Shown here: positions 52,401 to 62,100 of the stretch, piece by piece | Layout of the letters: every line of letters starts with the position of its first letter | Numbering within the stretch: the stretch's first letter is position 1 | From: an uncultured Lachnospiraceae bacterium | GTDB lineage: Bacteria; Bacillota; Clostridia; Lachnospirales; Lachnospiraceae | Assembly (NCBI GenBank): GCA_910583835.1 | Contig: CAJTYM010000016.1 | Coordinates: 12,528 to 76,527 of the forward strand | Reading direction: 5' to 3' | Length of the DNA stretch: 64,000 bases | Program-made: the position numbers and the translations under genes | The notes under the pieces: model-generated | Seen by the model: only the letters and a program-made list of their open reading frames with translations | Told to the model about the DNA's origin: nothing | Database searches by the model: none

Positions 52401-53090
52401 AGCAACAAGAGCCTGAGCTGGAAATCCGACAATGAGAAGGTCGCAGCGGTTGACCAGAACGGAAATGTAACGGCGAAAGCAGAGGGAACGGCAACGGTTA
52501 CCGCAACCTCGGCAAATGGTATATCTGCCTCCTGCAAGGTGACGGTGAAAGCGGCCGGGCAGCAGCCGAAACCTCCGGTACCTGGCGTCAGCAGCGTGAA
52601 GCTGAATAAGTCGAAGCTGACCCTGGGCGTAGGTGAGAAGTTTACGCTGCAAGCGACCGTAAGCCCGAAGAATGCAGCGGGCGTAACCTGGAATACCAGC
52701 AATAAGAAAATTGTGACGGTAAAGAATGGAAAGCTCGTTGCCAAGAAGAAAGGAACGGCAACCATCACGGCTACGGCTGGCGGCAAGAAAGCGACCTGCA
52801 AGGTGACGGTCAAGGCAGCCCCTGACAAGAAAGCGAAGGTGTCGCTGAACAAGAAGAGCGTCACGCTGAAGCTGAAGGGCAAGAAGACGTTCCAGATCAA
52901 GGCGAAGATTTCCGGCAAAAAATACGGCTGCAACGGATTTAAGTATACTGTAGACAAAAAAGGCAAGAAAGCTGTAAAGGTGGATAAGAACGGTAAGGTA
53001 ACCGCTAAGAAGAAGGGCAAGGCAACCATCACCGTGAAGCCTTACAACGGCAAAGGAAAGAGCGCTAAGTTAAAAGTCACGGTAAAGTAA
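46452..53090 (+). CDS. Giant secreted double-GH43 glycosidase with LamG and Big_2 modules
   Basis: About 2212 residues. Signal peptide (CLAFVLSFAMMATMLPSL, cleaved after VQAA). Modules in order: a DNRLRE-like sandwich (40-260, ending YRLQTVTAGYFIYHRLN), atypical Big_2, LamG (350-560), two atypical Big_2, GH43-like domain 1 (about 750-1080: VRDPFLLRS, AWAPEAFYD, IIDTTMIYN, LEGPEFFEY), LamG (1090-1300), GH43-like domain 2 (about 1415-1735: YADPDIDYFDGKFWIYPTTD, AWAPTIEKK, AIDPSIFTDD, FRESVIV), Big_2 repeats and a Lys-rich end. The Asp/Asp/Glu triad is visible in both blades. GH43 enzymes are arabinofuranosidases, arabinanases or xylosidases; which is not clear. Ribosome site AAAGGAGGAG. No LPXTG. 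Confidence 0.87.
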   Translation: MKQYVKRCLAFVLSFAMMATMLPSLPVQAAGEEQQAIGTTQTINCGKFVRAGAFSGKPENKEATAASILIGTKNTNAAGNQEAAAYVNQETATASKNIGGNRVAAMAFELPAKKVSDSEGGIDPDLISHAEAVITIFDGNDQLQGGVQTKAAIFQVDAAKYAGLADDTAANAPGATFPAKDGYAKDKTVYSKEWIGYHNYADQKQKVTFDVTDWVKEAVRNGDKYAIYRLQTVTAGYFIYHRLNTNESPQLSITTLTEEEVVAQVKNDINVPKETRGNFTLPLEGVCKTKIAWSSSDDCIKIEDGKAVVTRPTDADKEVTLTATISRGAATDTATYKVKVLKRVFGEAWATFDFNADAQDGKFTSGSVEAVITGTGTGASLQERDAENGKALYLDGSAKWLNLQAAGGGSLLTGVEELTVSFDAKPDRTGTNWGFYAAPDDKTQTNNKEHYIGALINGGNTKIERYNNTNGRPATISAPTGTDWSHVDVVFEEAATVLYVDGIRAGSVASSYKLGDILGNASIFQIGKANWGNGEYYKGWIDNFTIYDHALTPTELCSVEEVTRLVSDDSGSLAVPAQVKADFELPVKGENGSDISWTVTKGTAIKIENNKAAVTRSEEKDEEVTLKAELSIGQVKKTKDFQVTVLKKPNAAESIRAALEAIVIPNANDIRDNITLPVEVQVPGEPEKVTVTWKSDKTDIITDSKNDKNQEAGMVTRPAQDTEVTLTATASMQGQSDHKDIKVTVKAKKEMGKNTSYLFAHFTGTEGRATDEQIYFATSEDGSNWLDMTANGDPALTSTVGEEGVRDPFLLRSHNGDKFWLIATDLSIFHRGGWGNAQATTTGSTELVIWESTDLVNWGEPRLADVASKIPGAGMAWAPEAFYDSETGNYVVYWATRSVETNEIGAPVNMFYCTTRDFYTFTEPVLWIDRDHDIIDTTMIYNDKDGKYYRASGDGQITIESSESIYDGWQIIGTLKDIFNNNNYSGGKLEGPEFFEYCEDDWLKNEQGEPVRTWGLMCDQYAEGKGYLPFRTTDLSDMSTNSWSAATDIKFGSLKKRHGTILPVTDAEYKAVMNKFGYPVGDEPIEQKVLAEFDFDEETDLGDGKKGFTSENAKAVGNYTLKDSYDSEAGKALYLDGSDTNFLAVTDKNGKSLLTGVKEMTISYEFKPDRSSTNWVMYAAPGTSAPTNNNERYLGILANNGKTTLERYNNSGKRPTNPSVQTDNGWSRVDIVMTETSTTMYLNGEKVTTADSEYKLAYILGGSSILQIGKANWGSGEYCKGWIDNFRIENKALTEAQVQAMVGDFADRIPLEITSATVGTAPNRTAALEYRGTDDHTAITSLVDYGKREIQPYVRKGTDLTQIPVNISLNETIDSIKADGKAFTNGSKLDLSKDVAIVLTKGSKTTTWKLKKPIFSNNPVLPGQYADPDIDYFDGKFWIYPTTDGYPSWSGTVFHAFSSPDMVNWEDEGIIMELAKTNPGVNDKGVQIAASPWAVKGSAWAPTIEKKNGKYYFYYCGKEESGSSSVGVAVADNPAGPYTDKGTPLVTKAMTDKAGAGVGQAIDPSIFTDDNGKSYILLGNGSAVIAELNDDMMSIKDGTIKRISGLTDFRESVIVTKKDGKYYWTWSCDDANSPNYHVNYGVSDKLIQDDGTVKVELKKKNLLSKDEGKNILGSAHQSVVQVKDASGKDRYFMAYHRFYTPLNIFTSQDGLGKHRETCIDEITFDENGEMVIAPTLEGVSAVEVAPQVADDGKGRMEVDVQAVVPGSGKKVAVQLPASFADSVKKSPTAEASIQVNIPASVPGDQVAEIMLAKEILQAAKDAGKDLTVSVGGSSPYTWVFRAQDLANAQIADLNLALAADGTKDTEILDLLKEDQDGMVLSFAQEGEIPAAKVTVNGKDGWKAGDKVTLSYYNPQTKALENAGEYTLGEDGKATLDITKGGKYVLWQKAAPVTVSSVTLSKTSITLEPGRSERLTATVLPANASNKSLSWKSDNEKVAAVDQNGNVTAKAEGTATVTATSANGISASCKVTVKAAGQQPKPPVPGVSSVKLNKSKLTLGVGEKFTLQATVSPKNAAGVTWNTSNKKIVTVKNGKLVAKKKGTATITATAGGKKATCKVTVKAAPDKKAKVSLNKKSVTLKLKGKKTFQIKAKISGKKYGCNGFKYTVDKKGKKAVKVDKNGKVTAKKKGKATITVKPYNGKGKSAKLKVTVK

Positions 53091-53118
53091 CAAAATAGAA
53101 AAAAAGCAGCTAAAAACA

Positions 53119-53178
53119 AAAAAAGTACCAAAATATAGAAAATATTCCATGTTAATACAGTGGAAATAGTTTTATAAT
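53119..53178 (+). promoter_or_regulatory. Bipartite activator-type site and TATAAT box of the GH127 gene
   Basis: AAAAAAGTACCAAAA (53119-53133), TATTCCATG (53143-53151), TATAAT (53173-53178). It shares sequence and spacing with 46291-46349. A dyad TTCCA/TGGAA (53145-53165) overlaps the second element. Confidence 0.6.
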
Positions 53179-53210
53179 ACAAGGGTATCTATCCCTTTCC
53201 ATTAAATAAA

Positions 53211-53266
53211 GACCGTGCATCCTGTTCTTATTTCAGACTTCCCTTCTTTCGGCAGGATGCATGGTC
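53211..53266 (+). other. Long hairpin in the GH127 gene leader
   Basis: A 14-bp stem, 53211-53224 with 53253-53266 (GACCGTGCATCCTG/CAGGATGCATGGTC, one G-U), enclosing 28 pyrimidine-rich nt. A smaller AAGGG/CCCTT hairpin (53181-53197) lies at the predicted RNA 5' end. The remaining gap of 53267-53383 is AT-rich and shows no gene. Confidence 0.6.
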
Positions 53267-53383
53267 ATTATTTATATAATGTCGGATTTTTGCAAGCTAT
53301 TTTTCGGAATAACACAAGCCATTTTTTAAAATATTCTATTATTATATTAATCATAAATATGGGGAAAAGAAAGGAGATTTGCT

Positions 53384-56300
53384 ATGAAAAAGAAAAAAGC
53401 GCTCGCCATTATGCTGGCGGCAGCCGTTGGGATAACAGCGCTGCCGTCCATGCAGCTTCATGCGGCTGAACTGCCTGCAGAGCCGGAAATCGGAGCAGAG
53501 GCTGTAGTGGAAACCCGGGCACAGAAAACGGCGGTTCCCATGCTGAATCTGAAATTTGAAGACAATCTGACGGATGCGTCTGCCAGCCAGATACAGGCGG
53601 TGGCAGGAAATGGTAAAAGCGTATCTTATGAGGCTGGGGTAAATGGCAAGGGAAAAGCCCTTACCTTAGATGGGGCAACGTACCTGGATTTGGGGAAGAA
53701 TACGGCGCTCTCCCCCGCGAAACTGACGCTTTCCTTCTGGTTCAAGCCGAAGGGAAAGATGACCGGGGAACAGATTTTTACCTGGAATAAGACAAAATAC
53801 TTTAGTGACGGCTGGTATCTGGCTTCGGAAAACGATAACATGCCCCTTTCGCTGTCGGTGGGACCGGCAGCGGAGAATAAGCAGCCCTATAAGATTGCTG
53901 TATCCGGCGACAGGAGTGAGTTCTTTCCGGCAGACCAGTGGACGCATATTGTGGTGACCTACGACAGCGATACAAAAGAAGCCGCAGTTTACCGCAACGG
54001 CATCCCCCAGAATGCAGTGGTGAATCAGCCAGTCAGTGCAACGTCTACCGGAGTCATTGGTCCTTGCGCAGATGACAGCAAGACGATTGGCTTTAACGGT
54101 CCCAGTTATAAGGGTTCCTACCTGAAAGGGGCGTTGGATGAGTACCGCCTGTACCAGGAGCCATTGTCCTTGGAAGATGTTGTGGATCTCTATGACGAGG
54201 GCGGCGTTCTGCTGGATAGGAAAGCAGTTGCCGAGGGCGACCTTGAAAAGGTCACGCTGCCAGAATCTACCTCGAGAAACCTTATGCTTCCCACCAAGGG
54301 GAAGTCCGGTTCTGTGATTAGCTGGATTTCCTCGAATGAGCAGGTGATTGCAGGAGACGGCAAGGTGACCCGCCCGGCAGAAGACACCATAGTAGAACTG
54401 ACGGGCAGCGCTTCTTTTGCCGGGGGGACTGCGGCGACACGAACTTTTTCCGTAATGGTGAGCGCAGAAGGAAACAAAGGCAACCCGGATGCAATCCAGG
54501 ACTGCGGCATGGATAATGTTATATTGGCGGACAGTTATCTGACGTCTTCCGCCAATATAGAGAATGATTATCTGCTGAGCTTAAGTTCTAAGAAATTTCT
54601 ATATGAATTCTATGTGGTTTCCGGTCTGACGCCGCCCACCACGGAGCGTTATCAGGGCTGGGAGCGCAGCAATGGCTCAAATTTCCGCGGACATACCTTT
54701 GGGCATTATATGTCAGCCCTTGCGCAGGCATACAAAGGGACGGCAGACCAGGCAACAAAGGAGAAACTGCTCGTGCAGATTCGTGATGCTGTGAATGGGC
54801 TGAAAGAGTGCCAGGACGCTTATGCAGCCAAGAATCCGGGCAGCGCAGGCTATATCTCAGCTTTCCGGGAAAGCGCGCTCAATCGGGTGGATGGAACCGG
54901 CAGCAGTGATGAGAACGTGATTGTGCCCTGGTACAACCTGCACAAAGTTCTTGCGGGGCTGATTGATATCTATGTGTTTGCAGATGACGCAGACAATGGG
55001 AATCTGGCGGGCGAAGCACTTGCCATTGCAGAGAAATTCAGCGAGTACGTGTATAACCGCTGTATCAAGCTGACCGATAACAAGAAGATGCTCGGCACGG
55101 AGTACGGCGGCATGAATGAAGCGCTGTATGAGATTTATGATATCACCGGCAACGACCATTTTAAGGCAGCAGCGCAGTATTTTGATGAAATATCATTGTT
55201 TGACAACCTTGCATCAGGGAATGATGTGCTCAGTGGGAAACATGCCAATACAACCATACCTAAGTTCATCGGTGCGCTTAAACGTTACACAGTGCTTACC
55301 GGCAATCCTGATTATTATGCAAAACTGACAGATACCGAGAAGAATGAACTGGAGAAATATAAGACGGCTGCCATTAATTTCTGGGATATTGTGATTGCGC
55401 ACCATACTTATGTAACCGGCGGCAACAGCCGCAGCGAGCATTTCCATGATGCGGACATTCTCTATGGAGACGCTACGGTAAACGATTACCAGGGGGCCAT
55501 CACCTGTGAGACCTGCAATACCTATAATATGCTCAAGCTGTCCAGGGAGCTGTATAAGCTGACCAAGGATAAGAAATACATGGACTATTATGAGAATACC
55601 TATATCAATGCGATTCTCTCTTCCCAGAACCCGGAGACGGGGACGACTATGTATTTCCAGCCCATGGCGCCCGGATATAATAAGGTATTTAACAAGCGGG
55701 AGGATGAATTCTGGTGCTGTACCGGAACCGGCATGGAGAATTTCTCCAAACTCGGGGATACTATGTACTTCACCGAGAAGACAGATGTGTATGTGAATAT
55801 GTATTTCAGCAATACGTTTACTTACGCAAAACAAAACCTCATGCTGACCCAGACCGCTAACATGCCCAATGAGGATAAGGTGGTTGTGAATGTGGCGGCG
55901 GCAGATGGGAATCAGGTGGCGGAGGGCACAAACCTGAGATTCCGTATTCCTGACTGGACGGCAGGAGAGGCGACAATCCTTGTAAACGGCACAAAGCAAG
56001 GGCTTACCGCTGCGGATAGGCAGAGCGGATATGTGACGGTAGCCAATGTAAAAGCAGGAGATACCGTTGAGCTTACGTTTCCCATGGAGGTGAAAGCTTA
56101 TACGACCCAGGATAACCGTAATTTCGCAGCATTCAAATATGGGCCTGTCGTTTTAAGTACAGCATTAGGGACGAACAACATAGAAGCTTCTGAGCCCAAT
56201 GGAATATTAGTTCGTGTGGGGACAAAGGATAATACCTGCCAGTCGGTGATTACCGTACAGGATACGACGGTGGAAGAGTGGCTGGCAAATGCCAGGAACA

Positions 56301-58927
56301 ATTTCGTGCGCATAGAGGACAGCGCGGACGGCAAGGTGCAGTTCAAAATGAAAAATACAGATTCGCCGGATTTGGTTTACACCCCGCATTTCATGCGCTA
56401 TAAGGAACGTTATGGCCTGTATATGAATTTTGAAGAGCCTGATTCCGAGTCTGGTCAGAACCGGGTGCTGGAGAAGAAAGAAGCGCTCCGGGAAGAGGAG
56501 ATGGCGCTTGATACGCTGACGAATTTTGATGAGAACAATTCAGAATTTGCCAAGAACCTTAAAAGCGAAAAATCTTCGGTAGGGACATATAACGGCCGCC
56601 AGTTCCGCCATGCACAGAAGGATGGGGGATGGTTCAGCTACGATCTGCAGATTAGCCCACAGGCGGAACACAATTACCTGAAATGTACCTGGTTTTCCGG
56701 GGACAAGAGCAGGAATTTTGATTTGTACATCAATGGGGAGAAGCTTCAGGACATTACGATAACGGAGGATGCGGGCAAGGATGTATTCTATACCCAGACG
56801 ATTGAGATTCCGCAAAAGTACTGGAGCACGCCTGCTTATAAGAAAGATGATACAGGAGCAGACGTACTGGACAGCGCAGGAAATAAGATTCCAATCGTCA
56901 ATGTCAAATTTGCCTCCAACGGCAAAGCTGTAGTAGGCGGGTTATATGGCGTTCAGACATCGGATACCTTGGAATACAGCAAGAATCCCAATCTGTCATC
57001 CTTGAGTTTTGAAGGAGGGACATTGTCGCCGGCATTGTCGGATGATATATCAGAATATACGCTGAGTGTTCCGGCAGGAACGGCAAGCGTGAAGATGACG
57101 GCAAAGGGTGAGAAGGAGAGCGGCCTTGTCTATATAGACGGTATTTTATACGATAATTCCCAGCCAAGGGCAGTGAAGCTGGATAGTTTGCCGAAAGCAG
57201 TGGATATTATCAGCAAGGCCCAGGATCATGAGACAGAGAAGGCTTATGTCGTTCACATTAAGCAGGCGGGAACGGAAGTCTGCAGTGTGAAGCTGGATGC
57301 GAACGGAGGAAAGACGGTCAAGACCCTGGTTGATGTGGCAAAAGGCGGCAAGATTGCCAAGCTGCCGGAAGCAGCCAGAGACGGATATTCTTTTGTGGGC
57401 TGGTATACCCAGAAAGAAGGCGGTAAAAGGATAGCACAGGGCACGGTGGTAGAAGCTGACATGACAGTCTATGCCCACTGGGCACAGGTGCAGTTCGGAG
57501 CTTCTGGCAGCCAGACCGAAAAAGATAATACTTATCTTATTGCCATGACGGGAGATACTTCCGCAGAAGGCAACAAGAATTCAGCGGCTTATATCAAGGA
57601 TGAGACGGCAACGGGCGGCAATTCCCTTGGCAGTACACGAATTGGCTGTCTGGTGTTTGAACTGTCTGAGGAGTGGAGAAATCTGGATCTTGATAAAATC
57701 AGGGCAGTTGTGACAATCGATGTGGCGCGGACAAACCATGAGATTGGCGCTTCAAAGACCAAGGCAGGGTTGTTTGCAGTGAATAAGAAACTCAGCGAAG
57801 TCACAATGACAGATGACGCTACCTATCCGGCGAAGAACGATGATTATTCTAAGGCGGCTACAGTATTCAGCGATGAGTGGATTTCGGCAGCGAATCCGGG
57901 CAAGAAGAATTTTGATGTCACAAACATAATCAAAGAACTTTTGCAGGATAAGGACAGTACTCATGCAGTCTTCCGTCTGCAGACAGTTACCTCCGGCTTC
58001 TATGTAAGGAATGCCAATGGGACGCCTACGCTTAGGGTATTTGAGAAAGTGCTGCCGTCTTATACGGTGCCGCAGGGGCTGGCCGCTACATATGGAGATA
58101 CGCTTGCGGACATAACGCTGCCGGAAGGATTTGAGTTCGAGGATAAGCTGACGACCCCGGTTGGGGCGGCAGGGAACCGGACGTTCAAAGTGAGGTATAC
58201 ACCCAAGGATACCAAGAATTATCTGGTAGCAGAGGGGATTGACGTAAATGTCAAAGTTATGCCTAAGAAAGTAACCGATGCCAAAGTGACAGGCATTGAG
58301 GACATGTATTACACCGGAAAAGCCATCACCCAGAAGAACCTGCAGGTGGAAGGATATAAAGCCGGCACGGATTATACCGTGTCCTATGGCAATAATGTCA
58401 AGGTCGGCACGGCCACTGTTACTATTCTGTTTCGGGGCAATTATTCAGGGACGATTCAGAAGACGTTCCTGATTAAAATGAAAGTACCGGAGAAGAACAA
58501 AGTCTACAAGGATAAGAAGTATCAGTATAGAGTGACTAAATCTGCGGAGAAAAACGGAACGGTGGAACTGAAAGCGCCCTTAAAAAAGACGATGGCCTCG
58601 GTCAGCGTACCATCCACCGTCAAGATTAACGGTTACACATTCAAGGTAACCAGTATTGCCAAGAATGCCTTTAAGAATAACAAGAAGCTCACTAAGGTTA
58701 CGATTGGAGCCAATGTCACAAAGATTGGGGCAAATGCATTCTCAGGCTGTAAGAAACTAAAAAAGATAACGGTCAAAACCAAGAAGCTGAAAGCGAAAGC
58801 AGTGGGCAGGAACGCGTTTAAAGGTATCCATAAGAAAGCTGTAATCAGAGTACCCAAGGGCAAGAGCAAGGCTTACAAGAAGGTATTCAAAGGAAAAGGG
58901 CAGAGCAAGACGGTGAAAATTAAATAA
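53384..58927 (+). CDS. Giant secreted GH127/GH146-type beta-L-arabinofuranosidase
   Basis: 1847 residues. Signal peptide (ALAIMLAAAVGITALPSM, cleaved near LHAAE). LamG (50-276), atypical Big_2 (286-360), then a DUF1680 alpha/alpha barrel (about 372-930) with RGHTFGHYMSALAQAY, WYNLHKVLAGLIDIY, TGGNSRSEHFHD. The zinc-thiolate catalytic set is visible: Glu709 and Cys711 (TCETCNTYNMLKL) and Cys778-Cys779 (FWCCTGTGMENFSKL), as in HypBA1. It should release beta-L-arabinofuranose from extensin- or pectin-type glycans. Then follow a beta-sandwich region, an InlB-type repeat (1300-1367), a DNRLRE-like module (1379-1556) resembling the start of the 46452 protein, an MBG-like region and BspA-type leucine-rich repeats (about 1740-1803). 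Ribosome site AAAGGAG. Confidence 0.88.
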   Translation: MKKKKALAIMLAAAVGITALPSMQLHAAELPAEPEIGAEAVVETRAQKTAVPMLNLKFEDNLTDASASQIQAVAGNGKSVSYEAGVNGKGKALTLDGATYLDLGKNTALSPAKLTLSFWFKPKGKMTGEQIFTWNKTKYFSDGWYLASENDNMPLSLSVGPAAENKQPYKIAVSGDRSEFFPADQWTHIVVTYDSDTKEAAVYRNGIPQNAVVNQPVSATSTGVIGPCADDSKTIGFNGPSYKGSYLKGALDEYRLYQEPLSLEDVVDLYDEGGVLLDRKAVAEGDLEKVTLPESTSRNLMLPTKGKSGSVISWISSNEQVIAGDGKVTRPAEDTIVELTGSASFAGGTAATRTFSVMVSAEGNKGNPDAIQDCGMDNVILADSYLTSSANIENDYLLSLSSKKFLYEFYVVSGLTPPTTERYQGWERSNGSNFRGHTFGHYMSALAQAYKGTADQATKEKLLVQIRDAVNGLKECQDAYAAKNPGSAGYISAFRESALNRVDGTGSSDENVIVPWYNLHKVLAGLIDIYVFADDADNGNLAGEALAIAEKFSEYVYNRCIKLTDNKKMLGTEYGGMNEALYEIYDITGNDHFKAAAQYFDEISLFDNLASGNDVLSGKHANTTIPKFIGALKRYTVLTGNPDYYAKLTDTEKNELEKYKTAAINFWDIVIAHHTYVTGGNSRSEHFHDADILYGDATVNDYQGAITCETCNTYNMLKLSRELYKLTKDKKYMDYYENTYINAILSSQNPETGTTMYFQPMAPGYNKVFNKREDEFWCCTGTGMENFSKLGDTMYFTEKTDVYVNMYFSNTFTYAKQNLMLTQTANMPNEDKVVVNVAAADGNQVAEGTNLRFRIPDWTAGEATILVNGTKQGLTAADRQSGYVTVANVKAGDTVELTFPMEVKAYTTQDNRNFAAFKYGPVVLSTALGTNNIEASEPNGILVRVGTKDNTCQSVITVQDTTVEEWLANARNNFVRIEDSADGKVQFKMKNTDSPDLVYTPHFMRYKERYGLYMNFEEPDSESGQNRVLEKKEALREEEMALDTLTNFDENNSEFAKNLKSEKSSVGTYNGRQFRHAQKDGGWFSYDLQISPQAEHNYLKCTWFSGDKSRNFDLYINGEKLQDITITEDAGKDVFYTQTIEIPQKYWSTPAYKKDDTGADVLDSAGNKIPIVNVKFASNGKAVVGGLYGVQTSDTLEYSKNPNLSSLSFEGGTLSPALSDDISEYTLSVPAGTASVKMTAKGEKESGLVYIDGILYDNSQPRAVKLDSLPKAVDIISKAQDHETEKAYVVHIKQAGTEVCSVKLDANGGKTVKTLVDVAKGGKIAKLPEAARDGYSFVGWYTQKEGGKRIAQGTVVEADMTVYAHWAQVQFGASGSQTEKDNTYLIAMTGDTSAEGNKNSAAYIKDETATGGNSLGSTRIGCLVFELSEEWRNLDLDKIRAVVTIDVARTNHEIGASKTKAGLFAVNKKLSEVTMTDDATYPAKNDDYSKAATVFSDEWISAANPGKKNFDVTNIIKELLQDKDSTHAVFRLQTVTSGFYVRNANGTPTLRVFEKVLPSYTVPQGLAATYGDTLADITLPEGFEFEDKLTTPVGAAGNRTFKVRYTPKDTKNYLVAEGIDVNVKVMPKKVTDAKVTGIEDMYYTGKAITQKNLQVEGYKAGTDYTVSYGNNVKVGTATVTILFRGNYSGTIQKTFLIKMKVPEKNKVYKDKKYQYRVTKSAEKNGTVELKAPLKKTMASVSVPSTVKINGYTFKVTSIAKNAFKNNKKLTKVTIGANVTKIGANAFSGCKKLKKITVKTKKLKAKAVGRNAFKGIHKKAVIRVPKGKSKAYKKVFKGKGQSKTVKIK

Positions 58928-58940
58928 TGGTTTACAAGAA

Positions 58941-58972
58941 GGGAGATGCCGCAAAACGGCATCCCCTTTTTT
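58941..58972 (+). terminator. Terminator after the GH127 gene
   Basis: GGGAGATGCCG (58941-58951)/CGGCATCCCC (58957-58966) around CAAAA, followed by TTTTTT. Confidence 0.88.
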
Positions 58973-59008
58973 AGTAAAAAGACAGCCCTTCCCAAAGGGT
59001 AAAATTGC

Positions 59009-59037
59009 TTGACAGATAGCCAAAGGTAATGTTACTC
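59009..59037 (+). promoter_or_regulatory. Possible promoter of the last GH43 gene
   Basis: Perfect -35 TTGACA (59009-59014); 17 nt later only a poor -10 (TTACTC, 59032-59037). A dyad AGTAAAAA/TTTTTTACT (about 59056-59080) follows before the ribosome site. No copy of the GTACCAAAA site is seen here, so this gene may be controlled differently. Confidence 0.35.
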
Positions 59038-59104
59038 TTATGTCAGATAAAATTTAGTAAAAAGTTTTAATTTTTTACTTGATTAAAGTGAAGGAGGGTA
59101 AAAT

Positions 59105-62100
59105 ATGCACAAAAAATGGCAGCAAAAATGTTATGCCTGGCTGCTTGCCGGGGCGATGGCGGTATCTGCACTGCCGCTTGTTCCCCTGACGTCACAGGCA
59201 GCAGCAGGGTCGGAGGAACTGAAACAGCCACAGGAAAGTGTGCTGGAAGAAGGAGCGAAACAGGCACAGGGAAGTGTGCCGGAAAATGCCGGAAGGGCTG
59301 CAGAAGACGATATGGGGGGGTATCTGTGGCTGAACTTCGGCACGGAAGGCGGCTATGAGAAGATTTTCTACGGTTACAGCGAGGATGGGCTGACCTGGAA
59401 GAAGCTTAATAAGGTAAACGGTACGCCGCGGTCTGTTTTAGTAAACAATGCTAAGGGAAGCGACTTGGGTGTGCGCGACCCGCATATCATCCGTTCGCCG
59501 CAAGGGGACAAATACTGGATTCTGGGCACAGACCTTCACGCGGAGGGCGGCGGTACCGGCGGAAGCGGCTGGAACCAGCTCAGCGCCAGCCAGAATTTGG
59601 TTATCTGGGAATCCGATGATTTAGTAAATTGGAGCGAGCCGCGCCTGGTCCATGCAGGTTTTGACAATGCGGGCTGCATTTGGGCGCCGGAAGCGATTTA
59701 TGACGATACCACAGGCGATTATGTGGTTTACTGGTCTGCAAGGGATAAGTCTAAGGAAGGTACAGATGACAATGCATTGCGCGTTTATGTCTGCCGCACC
59801 AAAGATTTTGTCACGTTCACCGAACCCAAGGTCTGGCTCAGCGAGGATGCAGTTTCTGGAAGTGAGGTAAACATTATTGATACTACGATTGTAAAAGGCG
59901 AGGATGGCAAATTTTACCGTTTTTCGACCTCTGACTGGAATACGGTTGTAGATGTGAGCGATACGCTGGACACGGAGGACGTTCTGGACGTCCGCAATGG
60001 GGAAGCCCAGAGTACGCCCAAGGGTTCCTGGAAACGTCTGGTGACCAGGAGCGGCAGCAGCGATGCCGGATTTGTAAGGTGCGAGGGTCTGACTGTGTAC
60101 CGGCTCCCGGATGGGCAATGGTGCGCCATGGGAGATGACAGCGGCTACAAAGCATTTCTGACAGATGATTTGGCGAGCGGCAAATTCACTTTATCCTCGT
60201 CAGCGAGTTTCCCGGACGGCAAATTCCGCCATGGCACGGTGATACGTTTGACGGCAGAAGAGGACGCGCGGGTGCGGGAGGCATTTGCGGATAGGGAATC
60301 GGAGCAGGAGACTTCCTCGCAGGAACCGGTGCTTGCTTATGATTTTGAAGCAGATGCGGGAAAACGCGTCATTACAGATTCTGCTACCGGTAATGCCACA
60401 GAGGATAACGGCAGGCTCTGGGGAAATGCAGAGGTGGTCTATGATGAGGAACGCGAGAGCAATGTGCTGAAGCTGGATGGCTCCGCCCATACTTACGCTG
60501 AATTTCCGCTGGGATTTTTCGACAAACGAGATACGATGACGATTTCCATGGATGTGAAATCAGATGCGTCAAGCGGGAACTTCTTCACGTTCGCTTTTGG
60601 GCAGAACGACCAGAAATATGATTTTCTGCGGGTACGCGGCACACAGGTACGCAACGCGCTTACGACCACAAGCTACAATTCGGAACAAGAAGTCAAAGGC
60701 ACCGGAGCTTCCACCGGCCAGTGGCAGAATGTCACGATTGTGATAGATGGGACCTTGATGGAGCTTTACATAGACGGCAAGCTGGCCTCTACGAATGAGA
60801 ATACCGGTATCACGATTACAAATTTGGGAACAGATCTCCTGGCATACCTCGGGAAATCTTTCTATAGCGGGGACGGTTATTTTACTGGAAAATTTGACAA
60901 TTTTAAAGTCTATAACAGTGTTCGTTCAGAGACAGAGATAAAGGAGGAAGCATGGAAGACGGCGTCTTTACTCAAGGGGGCGGTCATCGGCAAATTATCG
61001 GATAATCCGCTGGACCTTCGGGGAACGGATGACCATACAGCCGTCTTTTCACACATAGTAGGGAAAAATATTGTTTCCTATGTGCGAAAAGACACGAACC
61101 TGGCAGAGGTTCCGGTCGCTTTGTCGCTCTTTGACGAGGGAGTGAAGGTGACTGCGGATGGCAAGCCCTTTACCGGCGGCAATTTAGATTTGCGTAAAGA
61201 TGTGGAACTGAAAGTTGAACTTTCCGGAAGAACGCAGACCTACACGGTGAAAAAGCCGCAGATTGCAGGCAATCCAGTCTTGCCGGGACAGTATGCGGAC
61301 CCAGATATTGACTATTTTGACGGCAAGTTCTGGATTTATCCCACGACAGACGGATATCCTGGCTGGAGCGGGACAAAGTTCCATGCATTTTCTTCGGTAG
61401 ACATGGTCAACTGGGAAGACGAAGGGATTATAATGGAACTTGCCAATGCTGCGCCAGGGCTCAACGACAAAGGCGTACAGATTGCGGCTTCTCCCTGGGC
61501 GGTTGATGGCAGCGCATGGGCGCCTACGATAGAGAAGAAAAATGACAAATATTATTATTACTATTGTGGAAAGCAGTCCGGCGGGGAATCGGCTATCGGT
61601 GTTGCCGTTGCAGACAAACCGGCAGGGCCTTATAAGGATAAGGGAGAACCACTGATGACGGTTGCAATGTGCAAGGCGGCTGGCGTAGACATGGGTCAGG
61701 CGATTGACCCATCAATCTTCACGGATACAGATGGGACCTCTTATATTCTGTTTGGCAATGGACATGGGGCTTTGGCGGAACTGAATGAAGATATGGTCAG
61801 CATCAAAGAGGGTACGCTCAAACAGATTAATGGAATTACCGATTTTCGTGAATCCGTGATTGTGACAAATGTGGATGGAAAATATCACTGGACATGGACC
61901 TGCGATGACGCCAACAGCCCCAATTACCACGTGAACTACGGCGTCAGCGATAAACTTATCCAGGATGATGGAACGGTGAACGTAACATTGAAGAAGAAAA
62001 ACCTCTTATATAAGAATGAGAATCTGGGGCTTCTCGGCACGGGGCATCAATCTGTGCTCCATGTACAGGACGCAGAGGGTAAACAGCGGTATTTCATGGC

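Noticed and set aside
53215..53469. 84-codon frame before the GH127 gene
   Set aside because: It covers a leader hairpin and the first codons of the GH127 gene in another frame, without a ribosome site.
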